Assembly: GCF_963662885.1 (NCBI RefSeq)
Contig: NZ_OY760059.1
Span: 1,178,001-1,242,000 of the forward strand
Reading direction: 5' to 3'
DNA from: an uncultured Pseudodesulfovibrio sp.
GTDB taxonomy: Bacteria; Desulfobacterota; Desulfovibrionia; Desulfovibrionales; Desulfovibrionaceae
Length of the DNA: 64,000 nt
In this document: positions 9,326-17,807 of the stretch, piece after piece
How the letters are laid out: every line of letters begins with the position of its first letter
Position numbering within the stretch: position 1 is the stretch's first letter
Position numbers and translations under genes: made by a program
Notes under the pieces: generated by a model
Seen by the model: only the letters and a program-made list of their open reading frames with translations
Databases searched by the model: none
What the model was told of the DNA's origin: nothing

Positions 9326-10090
9326 ATGCGAAAAATTCTCCTGATCGTCATCCTGTTGTCCTTTCTGGTCGTTCCGGCCCGGTCCGCCGAGGCCCCGACT
9401 TATCCGTTCGGCCCCGGCGAGCGGCTCTTCTATGACATCTACTGGACCGTGATCCATGCTGGCGAAGCCGAGCTGGTCTGCATGGACGACACGGAAATGG
9501 ACGGGCAGCCCGCCCGCTACTTCTTCGCCAAGGCTCGGACGCTGGGCTGGGTGGATACCTTCTACAAGGTTCGGGACACCATGGAGGCCTGGACCGACAT
9601 GGGGGTGAACTACGCCCTGCGTTACAAGAAGGACCAGAACGAAGGCTCCTATCACAAGAAGGTGGAACTCATCTTCGACAAGAAGACCAACCAGTCCTAC
9701 CGCTACGCGCGGGGCACCTTGCAGCACACCCTGGATCAGCCCGAGAACGTCTTCGATCCCATGTCCATCCTGTTCGCCTTCCGCAAGGAGGCCTTGTTCA
9801 AGGGCATGGAGTTCGACGCCAACGTCTCGGACGGCAAGATCTCCGTCGTGGGCAAGGCGTTCGTGGAGGACAGGGAGAAAGTCGAGACCGGTATCGGCGA
9901 CGTGGACGCCTTCCGTGTGCGTCTGGACATCCAGCATTTGTCCGGGGTGTTCAAGAAGTCCAAGAATGCCGAATTGTACGTCTGGTTTTCGGCCGACGAG
10001 CGGCGCATCCCGGTCAAGGTCAAGTCCAAGGTGGCCGTGGGCTATTTCTCCATGACCCTGCGCGACTATCGGCCGCCGAACCGGGGCTAG
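9326..10090 (+). CDS. DUF3108-family exported protein
   Basis: A 254-aa protein with a clear signal peptide (MRKILLIVILLSFLVVPARS, cleavage likely after ARSAEA). The body matches DUF3108: FGPGERLFYDIYWTVIHAGEAEL, then beta-strand-rich sequence, and KAELYVWFS-like and RRIPVKVKSKVAVGYFSM segments near the end. Function unknown; periplasmic location inferred. No Shine-Dalgarno is visible before the ATG. TTGACT (9292) and GATTCT (9315) lie close enough that the transcript may be leaderless. The stop shares CTAG with the stop of the convergent gene. Confidence 0.8.
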   Translation: MRKILLIVILLSFLVVPARSAEAPTYPFGPGERLFYDIYWTVIHAGEAELVCMDDTEMDGQPARYFFAKARTLGWVDTFYKVRDTMEAWTDMGVNYALRYKKDQNEGSYHKKVELIFDKKTNQSYRYARGTLQHTLDQPENVFDPMSILFAFRKEALFKGMEFDANVSDGKISVVGKAFVEDREKVETGIGDVDAFRVRLDIQHLSGVFKKSKNAELYVWFSADERRIPVKVKSKVAVGYFSMTLRDYRPPNRG

Positions 10091-10359
10091 CCGCCAGCCT
10101 CGCGTTCAAGGACGTGGACCTTGTTGGACCGGGGGAACTCTCGCTTGAGAATGACCTTGAGCCGTTTCTTGAGACCGGCTGCGTCCTCTGTGGCGGTCTC
10201 GTCGCGGTAGCCGAATTCCCTGACCTCGAACAGGTGGCCCGTCTTGCGAATGGCCACGCCCCGGTCGCGCTTGAAGGTCAGCAGCTCCAGCTCCGCGCCA
10301 TCGGGCAGCTTCTTCAGCCGGGAGAGAGCCGTGGGCAGGGCCGCGCCAAGGTCGATCAT
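10087..10359 (-). CDS. Small hypothetical protein, paralogue of its upstream neighbour
   Basis: A 90-aa soluble, basic protein that I do not recognise. It aligns with the gene just upstream: both have LPxGxxLxLxTxKRxRxVxIR, a central acidic stretch, and LKREFPRSxKxxV near the end. The ATG at 10359 overlaps the stop of that gene (ATGA), so the two are translationally coupled. A longer reading of this frame exists, but the alignment supports this start. Confidence 0.7.
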   Translation of the reverse strand: MIDLGAALPTALSRLKKLPDGAELELLTFKRDRGVAIRKTGHLFEVREFGYRDETATEDAAGLKKRLKVILKREFPRSNKVHVLEREAGG

Positions 10360-10691
10360 ATGACCTTGCGCCCTGTAGGCAGGTCCTCGCCGCAGGCCGC
10401 GCCGAGGTCGTAGACCCGGATTTTGGTGGAGCGGGGAAACTCCCGTTTGAGCAGCGTTTTGAGGAGCTTCTTCAGGCCGGAGAAGGGCACCCGGAAGTCC
10501 TCGCGGAAGAAACCGTCCTCGGTCACGGCAAAGGAATCCTCGCCCACACGGCGGATGAGCACCGAACGGTTGCGCTTGTACGTGCGCAGATCCAGGGCAT
10601 GCCCCGGAGGAAGTTTGTCGAGCTTGAGCAGCAGGGAGGGCAGGGCGGTGGCCTTGTCGAGCATGGCGTAAACCATAGACAGCCGCGTCAA
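10356..10691 (-). CDS. Small hypothetical protein, first gene of a coupled paralogous pair
   Basis: A protein of 102-111 aa with the same pattern as its downstream partner (DLRTYKRNRSVLIRR ... LLKREFPRSTKIRVYDLG). The longest start is a TTG at 10691 preceded at about 11 nt by AAAGGGGG. The alignment with the partner instead favours the ATG at 10664 (MLDKATALP), which has no visible ribosome site. The basic composition suggests nucleic-acid or phospho-ligand binding, but nothing in the sequence proves this. Confidence 0.68.
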   Translation of the reverse strand: MTRLSMVYAMLDKATALPSLLLKLDKLPPGHALDLRTYKRNRSVLIRRVGEDSFAVTEDGFFREDFRVPFSGLKKLLKTLLKREFPRSTKIRVYDLGAACGEDLPTGRKVI

Positions 10692-10784
10692 TCCGTGTCA
10701 AACCCCCTTTCCGCGACCATTATTATTGTAGCGAGCGTCCCGGCATGCCACAATGGCGAGAACCGGAACCACAGGAGGCGCCCC

Positions 10785-12167
10785 ATGCCCTTGCAGAAAG
10801 ACAAGATTATTGAATGTTCCATCGAATCCCTGGCCTTTGGCGGCCGGGGTGTAGCCCACGTGGACGGTATGGCCGTGTTCGTGGAGGGCGGTTTGCCCGG
10901 CGATACGGTCAAGGCCCGCGTGGTCAAGGCCAAGAAACGGTTCGCCGAAGCCGTCCTCGAATCCGTGGTCACCCCCTCGTCCCACCGGGTAAAGCCCAGA
11001 TGCCCCCATTTCGGGCAATGCGGCGGCTGCGCGATCCAGGACCTGGGCTACGACGAGCAGCTGGCCCAGAAAGCGGCCCAGGTGGAGAACGCCCTCAAGC
11101 GCATCGGCGGGGTGGAAGGATTCGCCATGGACGCGCCCGCGGCTTCCCCCGAGATCTGGAACTACCGCAACAAGATGGAGTTCGTCTTTGAGCAGCGTTC
11201 CGATGGCCTGCATCTGGGCCTGCGCTCCAATCTTGCGGCCGGGGAAAAAGGGCTGGCTCCGGTTCTGGACATCGAGGAATGCCACCTCTGCGCCCGTCGG
11301 GACATGGAAATATTACGCGCGGCCCGCGAATTTGCCCGCGCTTCGGGCCTGCCCGCCTTCGATCCCGCCGAGAACAACGGTTTCTGGCGGCATCTGGTCG
11401 TTCGCCACACTGCTCTCAACGAGATCATGGTCCACCTGATTACCGCCGAGGAGACGCGTCAATACGCCCGGGCCGAGGGCTTGGGCGAGACTCTGGTGGA
11501 TCGTTTCCCGGAGCTGACCTCCTTTGTCCACTCCTCGCGCGCCCGCCGTTCCCTGGCGGCCACGGGCGAGAAGACCGTCTTCCGCCTGGGCTCCCGCGCC
11601 GTGGAGGAGATGGTCGAGCACGACGGCAGACAGGCGCGCTACCACATCGGGCCCAACGCCTTTTTCCAGACCAACACCAAGGGAGCGGGCGAACTCTTCG
11701 GCACGATCCGCGAGTTCGGCGGGTTCACCGGCGAAGAGACCGTGCTCGACCTGTACTGCGGCATCGGCGCCATCGGCATTTTCCTGGCGGACAAGGTCGA
11801 ACGGGTCATCGGTTTCGAGATCAGTGAAGAGGCCGTTGGCAAGGCGTGGTCCAGCGCCAAGCTCAACAAGCTCGAGAACTGCGAGTTCGCGGTGGGCACC
11901 CTGGATACCGACGCCAACCTCAAGGCTCTGCCCGAGAACGACGTGTTGATCATCGACCCGCCCCGCGCCGGGCTGCACGAGAACACGGCCCGGGCCATCC
12001 TGGAGCTGGCTCCGCCCAAGATCATCGCCGTATCCTGCGATCCGTCCACCCTTGCCCGCGACGTGAAGCGGCTCTCGGACAAGTACGAGCTCAAACGCGC
12101 CCGTGCCGTGGACATGTTCCCGCATACCCACCACATCGAGACCGTGGCGCTGCTGGAACTCAGGTAG
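10785..12167 (+). CDS. rlmD: 23S rRNA (uracil-5-)-methyltransferase, RlmD/RumA family
   Basis: SAM-dependent 5-methyluridine methyltransferase of the TrmA/RumA family. The 460-aa protein has an N-terminal TRAM domain (about residues 1-60), an iron-sulfur site with C73, C79 and C82 (CPHFGQCGGC), the SAM loop LDLYCGIGAIGIF, DPPRAGL, and the catalytic Cys in SCDPSTLARD. AGGAGG 7 bp ahead fixes the ATG at 10785. The exact target (U747 or U1939) cannot be told from sequence alone. Confidence 0.9.
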   Translation: MPLQKDKIIECSIESLAFGGRGVAHVDGMAVFVEGGLPGDTVKARVVKAKKRFAEAVLESVVTPSSHRVKPRCPHFGQCGGCAIQDLGYDEQLAQKAAQVENALKRIGGVEGFAMDAPAASPEIWNYRNKMEFVFEQRSDGLHLGLRSNLAAGEKGLAPVLDIEECHLCARRDMEILRAAREFARASGLPAFDPAENNGFWRHLVVRHTALNEIMVHLITAEETRQYARAEGLGETLVDRFPELTSFVHSSRARRSLAATGEKTVFRLGSRAVEEMVEHDGRQARYHIGPNAFFQTNTKGAGELFGTIREFGGFTGEETVLDLYCGIGAIGIFLADKVERVIGFEISEEAVGKAWSSAKLNKLENCEFAVGTLDTDANLKALPENDVLIIDPPRAGLHENTARAILELAPPKIIAVSCDPSTLARDVKRLSDKYELKRARAVDMFPHTHHIETVALLELR

Positions 12168-12251
12168 GCTGTCTAGGCACTCTGTCGGCAACATGCGACA
12201 ACGAGCCGAATATAATGGTTTTAGTAATAAAAAGGTGACAATTTATATTCC

Positions 12252-13229
12252 ATGACGGACAGGTTGAGACAATTCCGCGTTGGCGACTGTTTCATGGCCG
12301 GGGGATCGCTCCTGCCTGTGTTGCTATTGTGTTGTGTTTTTTGCGTTTCTCTCGTTTCATCCGCAACGGCCGGGAAGTACAAAATACTGGTCGTGCCCAA
12401 GGCCGAATCAACCCGCTATTGGCAGTCCGTCAAGCAAGGGGCCGTGGATGCGGGCAATGAGCGGGGCGCGGATGTTGTTTTCCGGGGGCCGATGCTCCAT
12501 GAAGACGTGGAGAAGCAGAAGGCCATTATCGCAGAGGGGATGCAGGACCGTCCCGACGCCATCGTCATCGCTCCGGCGCACACCACTCTCCTGGCCGAGT
12601 CCCTGAACAAGGCCACTAAACTCGGCACCCTGGTGCTGGGCATCGATTCCTCCATGGAAGGGGTGGATCTGACCACCTTCATCTCCACGGACAACAAGGC
12701 GGCCGGGCGCGATGCGGCGGAATATCTGCTAGGCCTCACGCACGGCAAGGGTGCGGTGCTGCTCCTGCGCCATGCCGACGACAACGGTTCCACCCTGGAT
12801 CGGGAGCAGAGCTTTGCCAAAGCCATGGCCGCCAAGGCTCCCAACACGAAGCTGATCTCCTCCGGGTTCATCGGCGTCAGCATAGGCAACGCCTATCACA
12901 GTATTCTGGAGTTGCTTCAGCAGCATCCGGGCATCACGGCCATCTTTGCCTCTTCGGAAAAAATCTCCATTGGCTGTGTGCAGGCCCTCCGCGAACTGAA
13001 GCCGAAGCATGAGGTGCGGGTTCTGGTCTTCGACCAGACGCCGGAGATTCGACAGGCCCTGCAGGACAAGCTCATCGACGGCTTCATGATCCAGCAGCCC
13101 TACCGTATGGGCTATCTGGGTGTGAACGCAGCGTGCGACGCCCTGGAGGGCAAGCGGGTGCCCAAGCGTATGGTCACCAAGGTCAAGCTGATCACCAACG
13201 TAGGAGAGCTTCGGCCCGAAACCGAATAG
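12252..13229 (+). CDS. Periplasmic sugar-binding-like protein (type I fold, RbsB family)
   Basis: A 325-aa exported protein: signal peptide about residues 15-40 (LLPVLLLCCVFCVSLVSSATA), then a ribose-binding-protein-like fold (KYKILVVPKAESTRYWQSVKQGAVDAGNERGADV, DAIVIAPAHTTLL, GIDSS, AAEYLLGLTHGKGAVLLL, FDQTPEIRQALQDKLIDGFMIQQPYRMGYLGV). This family binds sugars, autoinducer-2 or similar ligands. No permease or ATPase gene is adjacent, so it is either a lone transport component or a ligand sensor for a separate receptor. A terminator follows at 13350. Confidence 0.85.
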   Translation: MTDRLRQFRVGDCFMAGGSLLPVLLLCCVFCVSLVSSATAGKYKILVVPKAESTRYWQSVKQGAVDAGNERGADVVFRGPMLHEDVEKQKAIIAEGMQDRPDAIVIAPAHTTLLAESLNKATKLGTLVLGIDSSMEGVDLTTFISTDNKAAGRDAAEYLLGLTHGKGAVLLLRHADDNGSTLDREQSFAKAMAAKAPNTKLISSGFIGVSIGNAYHSILELLQQHPGITAIFASSEKISIGCVQALRELKPKHEVRVLVFDQTPEIRQALQDKLIDGFMIQQPYRMGYLGVNAACDALEGKRVPKRMVTKVKLITNVGELRPETE

Positions 13230-13349
13230 GGCGGAGGCGGCTTCAACATCCCTGAACGTGGGTACACGATAACGGTGGCACCCATCAGCTTTCGCCCAGG
13301 CGGATGCCGGCAGGGGTTCAACAAGGCTCAAGGTGAGCCAAGCCGTGAG

Positions 13350-13389
13350 AAAGGTCTTTACCGACAGGTTGTCGGCAAAGGCCTTTTTT
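13350..13389 (+). terminator. Intrinsic terminator after the sugar-binding protein gene
   Basis: Two stacked stems: AAAGGTCTTT/AAAGGCCTTT outside and CCGACA/TGTCGG inside, then a T run. The remainder of 13230-13595 holds no gene I can support. TATAAT at 13554 is a possible -10 for the next gene, without a good -35. Confidence 0.75.
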
Positions 13390-13595
13390 GATGCCCGTCC
13401 GTTGTTCCGGCCGTGCCTGCGGTCGGCGAAATGGTGAATATCGTCGATGGGCAGACATATCACATTGAAAACAATCCATAACCGAATACCCCTGAAGCGC
13501 CTGCACTCCCGCAAGGCGTGGACTGTCCAAGGATAATCAGGGAAAAGCTACGATATAATAGACAATTATATTTTTCGTCGGTTATAGGGTTGTTA

Positions 13596-14492
13596 ATGAA
13601 AATGGTAAGTGTCTTCGTCTGCCTGTTTTTTCTGATGGTCCCCCTGTCGGCTTCCGTCCACGGAGCTGAAAGGATGGAGGTCATTCTGCTTGTAGACCGT
13701 CCCCTTTCTCCCACAACATACATGTACAGAGTCTTGCAGCTGGCACTTGAAAGTCAGGATGTCCCGTACCACTTGAAATTTGAAGTTGCCGAAACCTCGG
13801 AACTGCGCAGGAGAGAAATTGCCGGGACTTCTTCGAAAAACTATGTGATCGCTTTGGGAAACCGGGCAGATCATGAACACCTGCTGCAACCTGTCTGTGT
13901 GCCCATTCAGCTTGGGCTTGGTCTGGGATACAGGATCATGCTCACAAGGACAGGTATGGAAGACAGGCTCGGCAAGGTGCAGACCCTGGAGGATCTCTCC
14001 GATTTTGTCCTCGGGCAAGGGCTGGGCTGGGCGGACGTGGAAATTCTGCGGGCAGCCGGGCTCAGAGTAGTGACGCCAACCAAGGCGACCTCCATCCCCC
14101 GCATGATGATGGAGGGGAGGATCGATTTGTATCCACGGGGATTGTTCGAGATTGATGCGGAATATGCGCGATACAAGACGGATTATCCCAGCCTGATCAT
14201 CGATGAGAATCTGGTGCTGCATTACCCGCTCGTTTCCTTTTTCTTCACCCGAAAGGGAAACGATAAACTCTTCAATGTCATCAAGAATGGCATGGAAAAC
14301 GCCTACCAGACGGGTAAACTGCAGGATCTGATCATGAGTGATCCCGTCTTTCGCGAAGCCATTCGACACATCCAACTCAACAAGCGGGTTACGATCGAAA
14401 TCCCGGTGCAGGACATAAACCAGAACACAAGGACCGCGTTGGAACGCTTCCCGTTTGTGCCGGGCAAACCCCTTGGCCAGCCTGTTCAGTGA
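13596..14492 (+). CDS. Extracellular solute-binding protein-like (SBP family 3)
   Basis: A 298-aa exported protein with a signal peptide (MKMVSVFVCLFFLMVPLSASVHGAE). It has the periplasmic-binding type II fold seen in amino-acid-binding proteins and sensor domains (LGYRIMLTRTGMEDRLGKVQTLEDLSDFVLGQGLGWADVEILRAAG, MMMEGRIDLYPRG, VSFFFTRKGNDKLFNVIKNGME). No ABC permease is adjacent. The ATG at 13596 is chosen because the signal peptide starts there. AT content is somewhat higher than in the neighbours. A terminator follows at 14576. Confidence 0.75.
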   Translation: MKMVSVFVCLFFLMVPLSASVHGAERMEVILLVDRPLSPTTYMYRVLQLALESQDVPYHLKFEVAETSELRRREIAGTSSKNYVIALGNRADHEHLLQPVCVPIQLGLGLGYRIMLTRTGMEDRLGKVQTLEDLSDFVLGQGLGWADVEILRAAGLRVVTPTKATSIPRMMMEGRIDLYPRGLFEIDAEYARYKTDYPSLIIDENLVLHYPLVSFFFTRKGNDKLFNVIKNGMENAYQTGKLQDLIMSDPVFREAIRHIQLNKRVTIEIPVQDINQNTRTALERFPFVPGKPLGQPVQ

Positions 14493-14575
14493 GATATGCC
14501 CTGAAAGCCAATACGGATTGAATCCCAAGGCACGAAGACACGATTCCGTAGCATCGCTGCCAGGAATATCAATGG

Positions 14576-14601
14576 GTCCCTCGAATGGAGGGACTTTTTT
14601 T
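14576..14601 (+). terminator. Intrinsic terminator
   Basis: GTCCCTC/GAGGGAC stem with a 5-nt loop, followed by seven T. It lies between two convergent genes. Confidence 0.85.
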
Positions 14602-14606
14602 GGCCT

Positions 14607-15854
14607 TTAATCGAAGTCCGCGAGCAGGGCGCTGACCTGGACCCCGGCTACCATCGGGCGTTCCTTGTAGGTCTGCTGGATGCGATACAGGGCGTGATGC
14701 AGCTGGTCCGAGGATATGCCGTTCTTGAGGGCGGTGTGGGCCTCGATGTAGGCCGCGATGGAGTCCGAGACCTTGAGCAGAGGGCCGTCCTTGGGGTCCA
14801 GCGTGTCGTGATTGAACTTCCCGGCCAGATCGGATTCCGGGGCCTCGGTGATGATGCCGTCCAGGACCACCGTGGCCTTGAATTCGCTGCCGACCTCAAG
14901 CCCCAGGAAGTATTCCAGGCGTTCGGTAATATCCGTGTAGCCGCCCGCCTTGAGCGGGTTCAGGACCACGCGGTTGAGTTCCAGTATCTCGTACTCGTGG
15001 ATCAGCTCGCTGATGTCGCGTGAAGCTCCCTTGACCGGGGAGATGATGTCGCGGGTCAGCAGCTCGGGCAGGTCGTGGAACAGGCCGGAGAAAAAGTTGT
15101 TCTGGCTGCGGGCCCGGCACGCGCCCACCTCCATGGAGAAGAACCAGGAATAGGCGGCCACGATGAACATGTGCCCCAGCACCGAGGTCTCGGGCACGCG
15201 CGGGGTCTGGGACCAGCGTTTCTGAAACCGCAATCGTCCGCACATGCGCGCGAACCCGCCGAGCACGGAGCCGTCCTCGTTGAGCAGCTCGGACACGCCG
15301 TTCAGGTCGCGCATGGCCTCCAGCCGGTCGATGAAGCTCTGCTCGATCTCGGTCAGCTCATGGTCCATGCGGTTGATGGACTTGAGCAGCTTGAACTCCG
15401 AGTAGCTGGCGTACAGGTGGGCGGCATGCAGGATGCGCCGGGCCAGCCCCTTGTCTTCGGGGTGCATCAGATACTCGCCCATGCGCCGCATGAAGTCCTC
15501 GCCCAGCGGCATGATGCGCGGGGTCAGCTCCTTGATCACCCAGTTGGTCAGGGTCTGGTAGTCCTCGGCGTTTTCCTTGATGCGGTAGAAGACCGGTGGC
15601 TTGATGTCCGTGATGACCAGCCGATAGAGGTAGTCGAAGATGCCGCCCTCGATGATCGACTCGCCGAGCGCCCGCTTGCGGGCCACGTCCATGTCGCGGG
15701 AGTTGAGCAGGAAGAGCAGCCAGGCCACGATCATCTTGTGGCCCTGCTTGTCCACTTCCACCAGTTCCATGGGACGCAGCTTGTCGTTCCAACGCTTCAT
15801 GAACGCGCCGGAAAAGATCAGTTCAAGCAGGCTCTTTCGAATGATGACCGACAT
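14607..15854 (-). CDS. HD-domain hydrolase (YfbR/HD_3-like)
   Basis: A 415-aa cytoplasmic protein. The C-terminal half has an HD metal-phosphohydrolase domain: ETSVLGHMFIVAAYSWFFS, NNFFSGLFHDLPELLTRDIISPVKG, and KVSDSIAAYIEAHTALKNG further on. This is the pattern of YfbR-type nucleotidases and related HD_3 proteins; the substrate is unknown. The N-terminal half is helical and unassigned. The start at 15854 follows AAGGGAG; longer readings upstream lack homology-like sequence. Divergent from cbiM. Confidence 0.78.
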   Translation of the reverse strand: MSVIIRKSLLELIFSGAFMKRWNDKLRPMELVEVDKQGHKMIVAWLLFLLNSRDMDVARKRALGESIIEGGIFDYLYRLVITDIKPPVFYRIKENAEDYQTLTNWVIKELTPRIMPLGEDFMRRMGEYLMHPEDKGLARRILHAAHLYASYSEFKLLKSINRMDHELTEIEQSFIDRLEAMRDLNGVSELLNEDGSVLGGFARMCGRLRFQKRWSQTPRVPETSVLGHMFIVAAYSWFFSMEVGACRARSQNNFFSGLFHDLPELLTRDIISPVKGASRDISELIHEYEILELNRVVLNPLKAGGYTDITERLEYFLGLEVGSEFKATVVLDGIITEAPESDLAGKFNHDTLDPKDGPLLKVSDSIAAYIEAHTALKNGISSDQLHHALYRIQQTYKERPMVAGVQVSALLADFD

Positions 15855-15966
15855 GGACGCTCCCTTTGCTTGCGGTACGGTGCCACAGTGCCGGAAAGGG
15901 CCGTGGTTGGCAACAAGCCGTCCGGCTGATCTGGGGATAACACCGCTTGTAAAAACCGGGCTCTGA

Positions 15967-15994
15967 GTGTATACAAAATCCAGATTGTTAACAC
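15967..15994 (+). promoter_or_regulatory. Inverted repeat, candidate NikR operator for cbiM-cbiL
   Basis: GTGTATAC, 12 nt, GTTAACAC: near-perfect outer arms (GTGT/ACAC) 64 bp before the cbiM start. As I recall it, the NikR signature described for Desulfovibrio is GTGTTAC, 13-14 nt, GTAACAC; the right arm fits better than the left. If real, the system is nickel- rather than cobalt-controlled. Confidence 0.5.
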
Positions 15995-16057
15995 GGTGGC
16001 GAAATCTTCCTGAAATACGGTGGGTTGCCATGCCGCCAATGACCAAAAGCGGGTCCT

Positions 16058-16654
16058 ATGCACATTTCGGAAGGGGTTCTGTCCTGGCCCGTACTGGCGG
16101 GCGGGGCAGGGTTGACCGTGGCCGGTACGGCCATCGGGTTGAAAAACATCGACTATGACCGGATCATGTCCGTGGCCATCCTGGCCGCCACCTTTTTCAT
16201 CGCATCGCTGATCCACGTCCCCATCGGCCCGTCCAGCGCCCACCTCATACTGGGCGGTCTGCTCGGGGTGGTCCTTGGCTGGGCCGCTTTCCCGGCCATC
16301 CTCGTGGCCCTGGCTCTCCAGGCCGTGCTTTTCCAATACGGCGGCCTGACCGTGCTCGGGGTCAACTGCTTCAACATGGCCGCGCCCGCCGTACTCTGCT
16401 ATTATCTTTTTCGGCCCATGCTTCAGCGGGGCGCGGGCAGCCGGTTCGCCGGGGCCTTTGCCTGCGGTTTTCTTGCCATGCTGCTCAGCGCGACCCTGAC
16501 CGCGGCCGCCCTGGCCCTGTCCGGAGACGAGTTCCTGGAAGCGGCCCAGGTATTGTTCATCGCACACCTGCCCGTCATGGCCATAGAGGGCGTGATCACG
16601 GGCTTCGCCTATTCGTTCCTGTCCAAGGTCAAGCCTGAAGTGCTGGGCTGCTGA
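16058..16654 (+). CDS. cbiM: CbiM/NikM-type substrate-specific component of a Ni/Co ECF transporter
   Basis: A 198-aa inner-membrane protein with about six membrane segments. It begins Met-His-Ile-Ser-Glu-Gly, the conserved N-terminus whose His2 takes part in metal binding in CbiM/NikM, and has HVPIGPSSAHLILGGLLGVVLGW and GVNCFNMAAPAV. Cobalt and nickel members cannot be separated from sequence alone; the upstream NikR-like repeat favours nickel. cbiL follows after 41 bp. CbiQ and CbiO, the energising partners, are absent from this window. Confidence 0.92.
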   Translation: MHISEGVLSWPVLAGGAGLTVAGTAIGLKNIDYDRIMSVAILAATFFIASLIHVPIGPSSAHLILGGLLGVVLGWAAFPAILVALALQAVLFQYGGLTVLGVNCFNMAAPAVLCYYLFRPMLQRGAGSRFAGAFACGFLAMLLSATLTAAALALSGDEFLEAAQVLFIAHLPVMAIEGVITGFAYSFLSKVKPEVLGC

Positions 16655-16695
16655 TCCGGCCCGTATTTTTTACACGACAAACCCGAGGAGTTGTC

Positions 16696-17322
16696 ATGAA
16701 TCGTCTGATCATCGCCGTCTGTCTGGCCTTGGCCGCGACCCTGTGTATGGCCGCCGTGTCCGAAGCCCACAAGGTGAATATTTTCGCCTACGTCGATGGC
16801 GACCAGATTGTTACCGACAGCGGCTACAGCCGGACCAAACGGGTCTACGACGGCCAGATCGAAGTCTACGACGCAGCCACCGGCACCCTGTTGCTGAACG
16901 GCAAGACCGACACCGAAGGACGATTTGCGTTCGTCATCCCCGAAGAGGCCCGGGAAAAAAAGATGGACCTGCGCCTCTTGCTCAAGGCCGGACAGGGACA
17001 CCAGGCCGAATGGACCATAGGCTACAACGAGTTCGCGGACGCCCCGAGGCCCGCCACCGACATGGTCGTGGAGGAGCACCCCGAGGCCGCGCCGACCGCT
17101 TCCGACGCGCAGGATGCCCCTGAAGCCGCCGCGCCCGCGCCGGGCGGGCTGGATGCAGCCCAGGTCGAGGCCATCGTTAAACGCGAGGTGGCGCCCATCA
17201 AGCTCATGCTCGCGGAGATGCACGACGCGGGACCGTCCGTCGCCGAAATCCTCGGCGGCATAGGCTGGATATTCGGCCTGTTCGGTGTGGCCGCCTACAT
17301 GAAAAGCCGCCGCGATCCCTAG
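16696..17322 (+). CDS. CbiL/NikL-like periplasmic accessory component of Ni/Co uptake
   Basis: A 208-aa protein with a signal peptide (MNRLIIAVCLALAATLCMAAVSEA), a mature N-terminus HKVNIFAYVDGDQ that leaves a His exposed for metal binding, and a beta-sandwich domain to about residue 120. An Ala/Pro/Glu-rich linker and one C-terminal membrane helix (about 184-202) follow. This is the layout of NikL/CbiL proteins that accompany CbiM/NikM. GAGGAG precedes the ATG and a terminator follows at 17354. Confidence 0.85.
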   Translation: MNRLIIAVCLALAATLCMAAVSEAHKVNIFAYVDGDQIVTDSGYSRTKRVYDGQIEVYDAATGTLLLNGKTDTEGRFAFVIPEEAREKKMDLRLLLKAGQGHQAEWTIGYNEFADAPRPATDMVVEEHPEAAPTASDAQDAPEAAAPAPGGLDAAQVEAIVKREVAPIKLMLAEMHDAGPSVAEILGGIGWIFGLFGVAAYMKSRRDP

Positions 17323-17353
17323 ACCGTACTTTTTTGAAAAAAATCAGACTCTC

Positions 17354-17386
17354 AAGGTCGCGATTGTTGTCGCGGCCTTTTTTTTG
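17354..17386 (+). terminator. Intrinsic terminator after cbiM-cbiL
   Basis: AAGGTCGCGA/TCGCGGCCTT stem with one G-T pair, loop TTGTTG, then eight T. It closes the two-gene operon before any cbiQ/cbiO could follow. Confidence 0.85.
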
Positions 17387-17449
17387 TGATAATTCCCCTA
17401 CGAAATGATTCTGAATTTTTATGAAGGGGAATGTCGGAGGTATGGAGTA

Positions 17450-17764
17450 ATGGGATTGCTTGCGAGAATTTGGCGCGGAGAGGAGGGGCTCGCCCGGACA
17501 TTTTGGGGCTGGGGCTTCGCCGTCAACATCGTGCTCAAGGGAATCTCCCTGCTCTTACTGGCCGTGGCCGGGCAGCGGTCCGGGTTCGAGTTGGTCCTGC
17601 TGGCGTTTCTACTCTTCATGATCGCCTACCAGGTGTTCATCTCGGTGGCTATCTGGCGCAGCGCCAACCGCTACGAAGGGAACCGGGCCTGGCGTTTCCT
17701 GGCCAAGGCCGTGGTCGTCCTGGGGGCCATTCAGACCGTGTTTTCCCTGTTCGGCATAGCCTGA
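17450..17764 (+). CDS. Small membrane protein of unknown function
   Basis: A 104-aa protein with three predicted membrane segments: about residues 21-40, 45-63 and 85-102. I do not recognise a family. The start at 17450 is supported by GGAGG about 10 nt upstream; longer readings lack a ribosome site. It lies 43 bp before the Rrf2 regulator on the same strand and may share its transcript. Confidence 0.65.
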   Translation: MGLLARIWRGEEGLARTFWGWGFAVNIVLKGISLLLLAVAGQRSGFELVLLAFLLFMIAYQVFISVAIWRSANRYEGNRAWRFLAKAVVVLGAIQTVFSLFGIA

Positions 17765-17807
17765 CCTCTCACTGTTTTTTTGACTGTTAACCACAAAGGG
17801 ACCATCC

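Noticed and set aside
10087..10701. A single 204-codon reading covering both small paralogues
   Set aside because: Its first half is out of frame with the first paralogue and reads as Arg/Pro/Gly-rich sequence; the ATGA overlap and the internal alignment support two genes.
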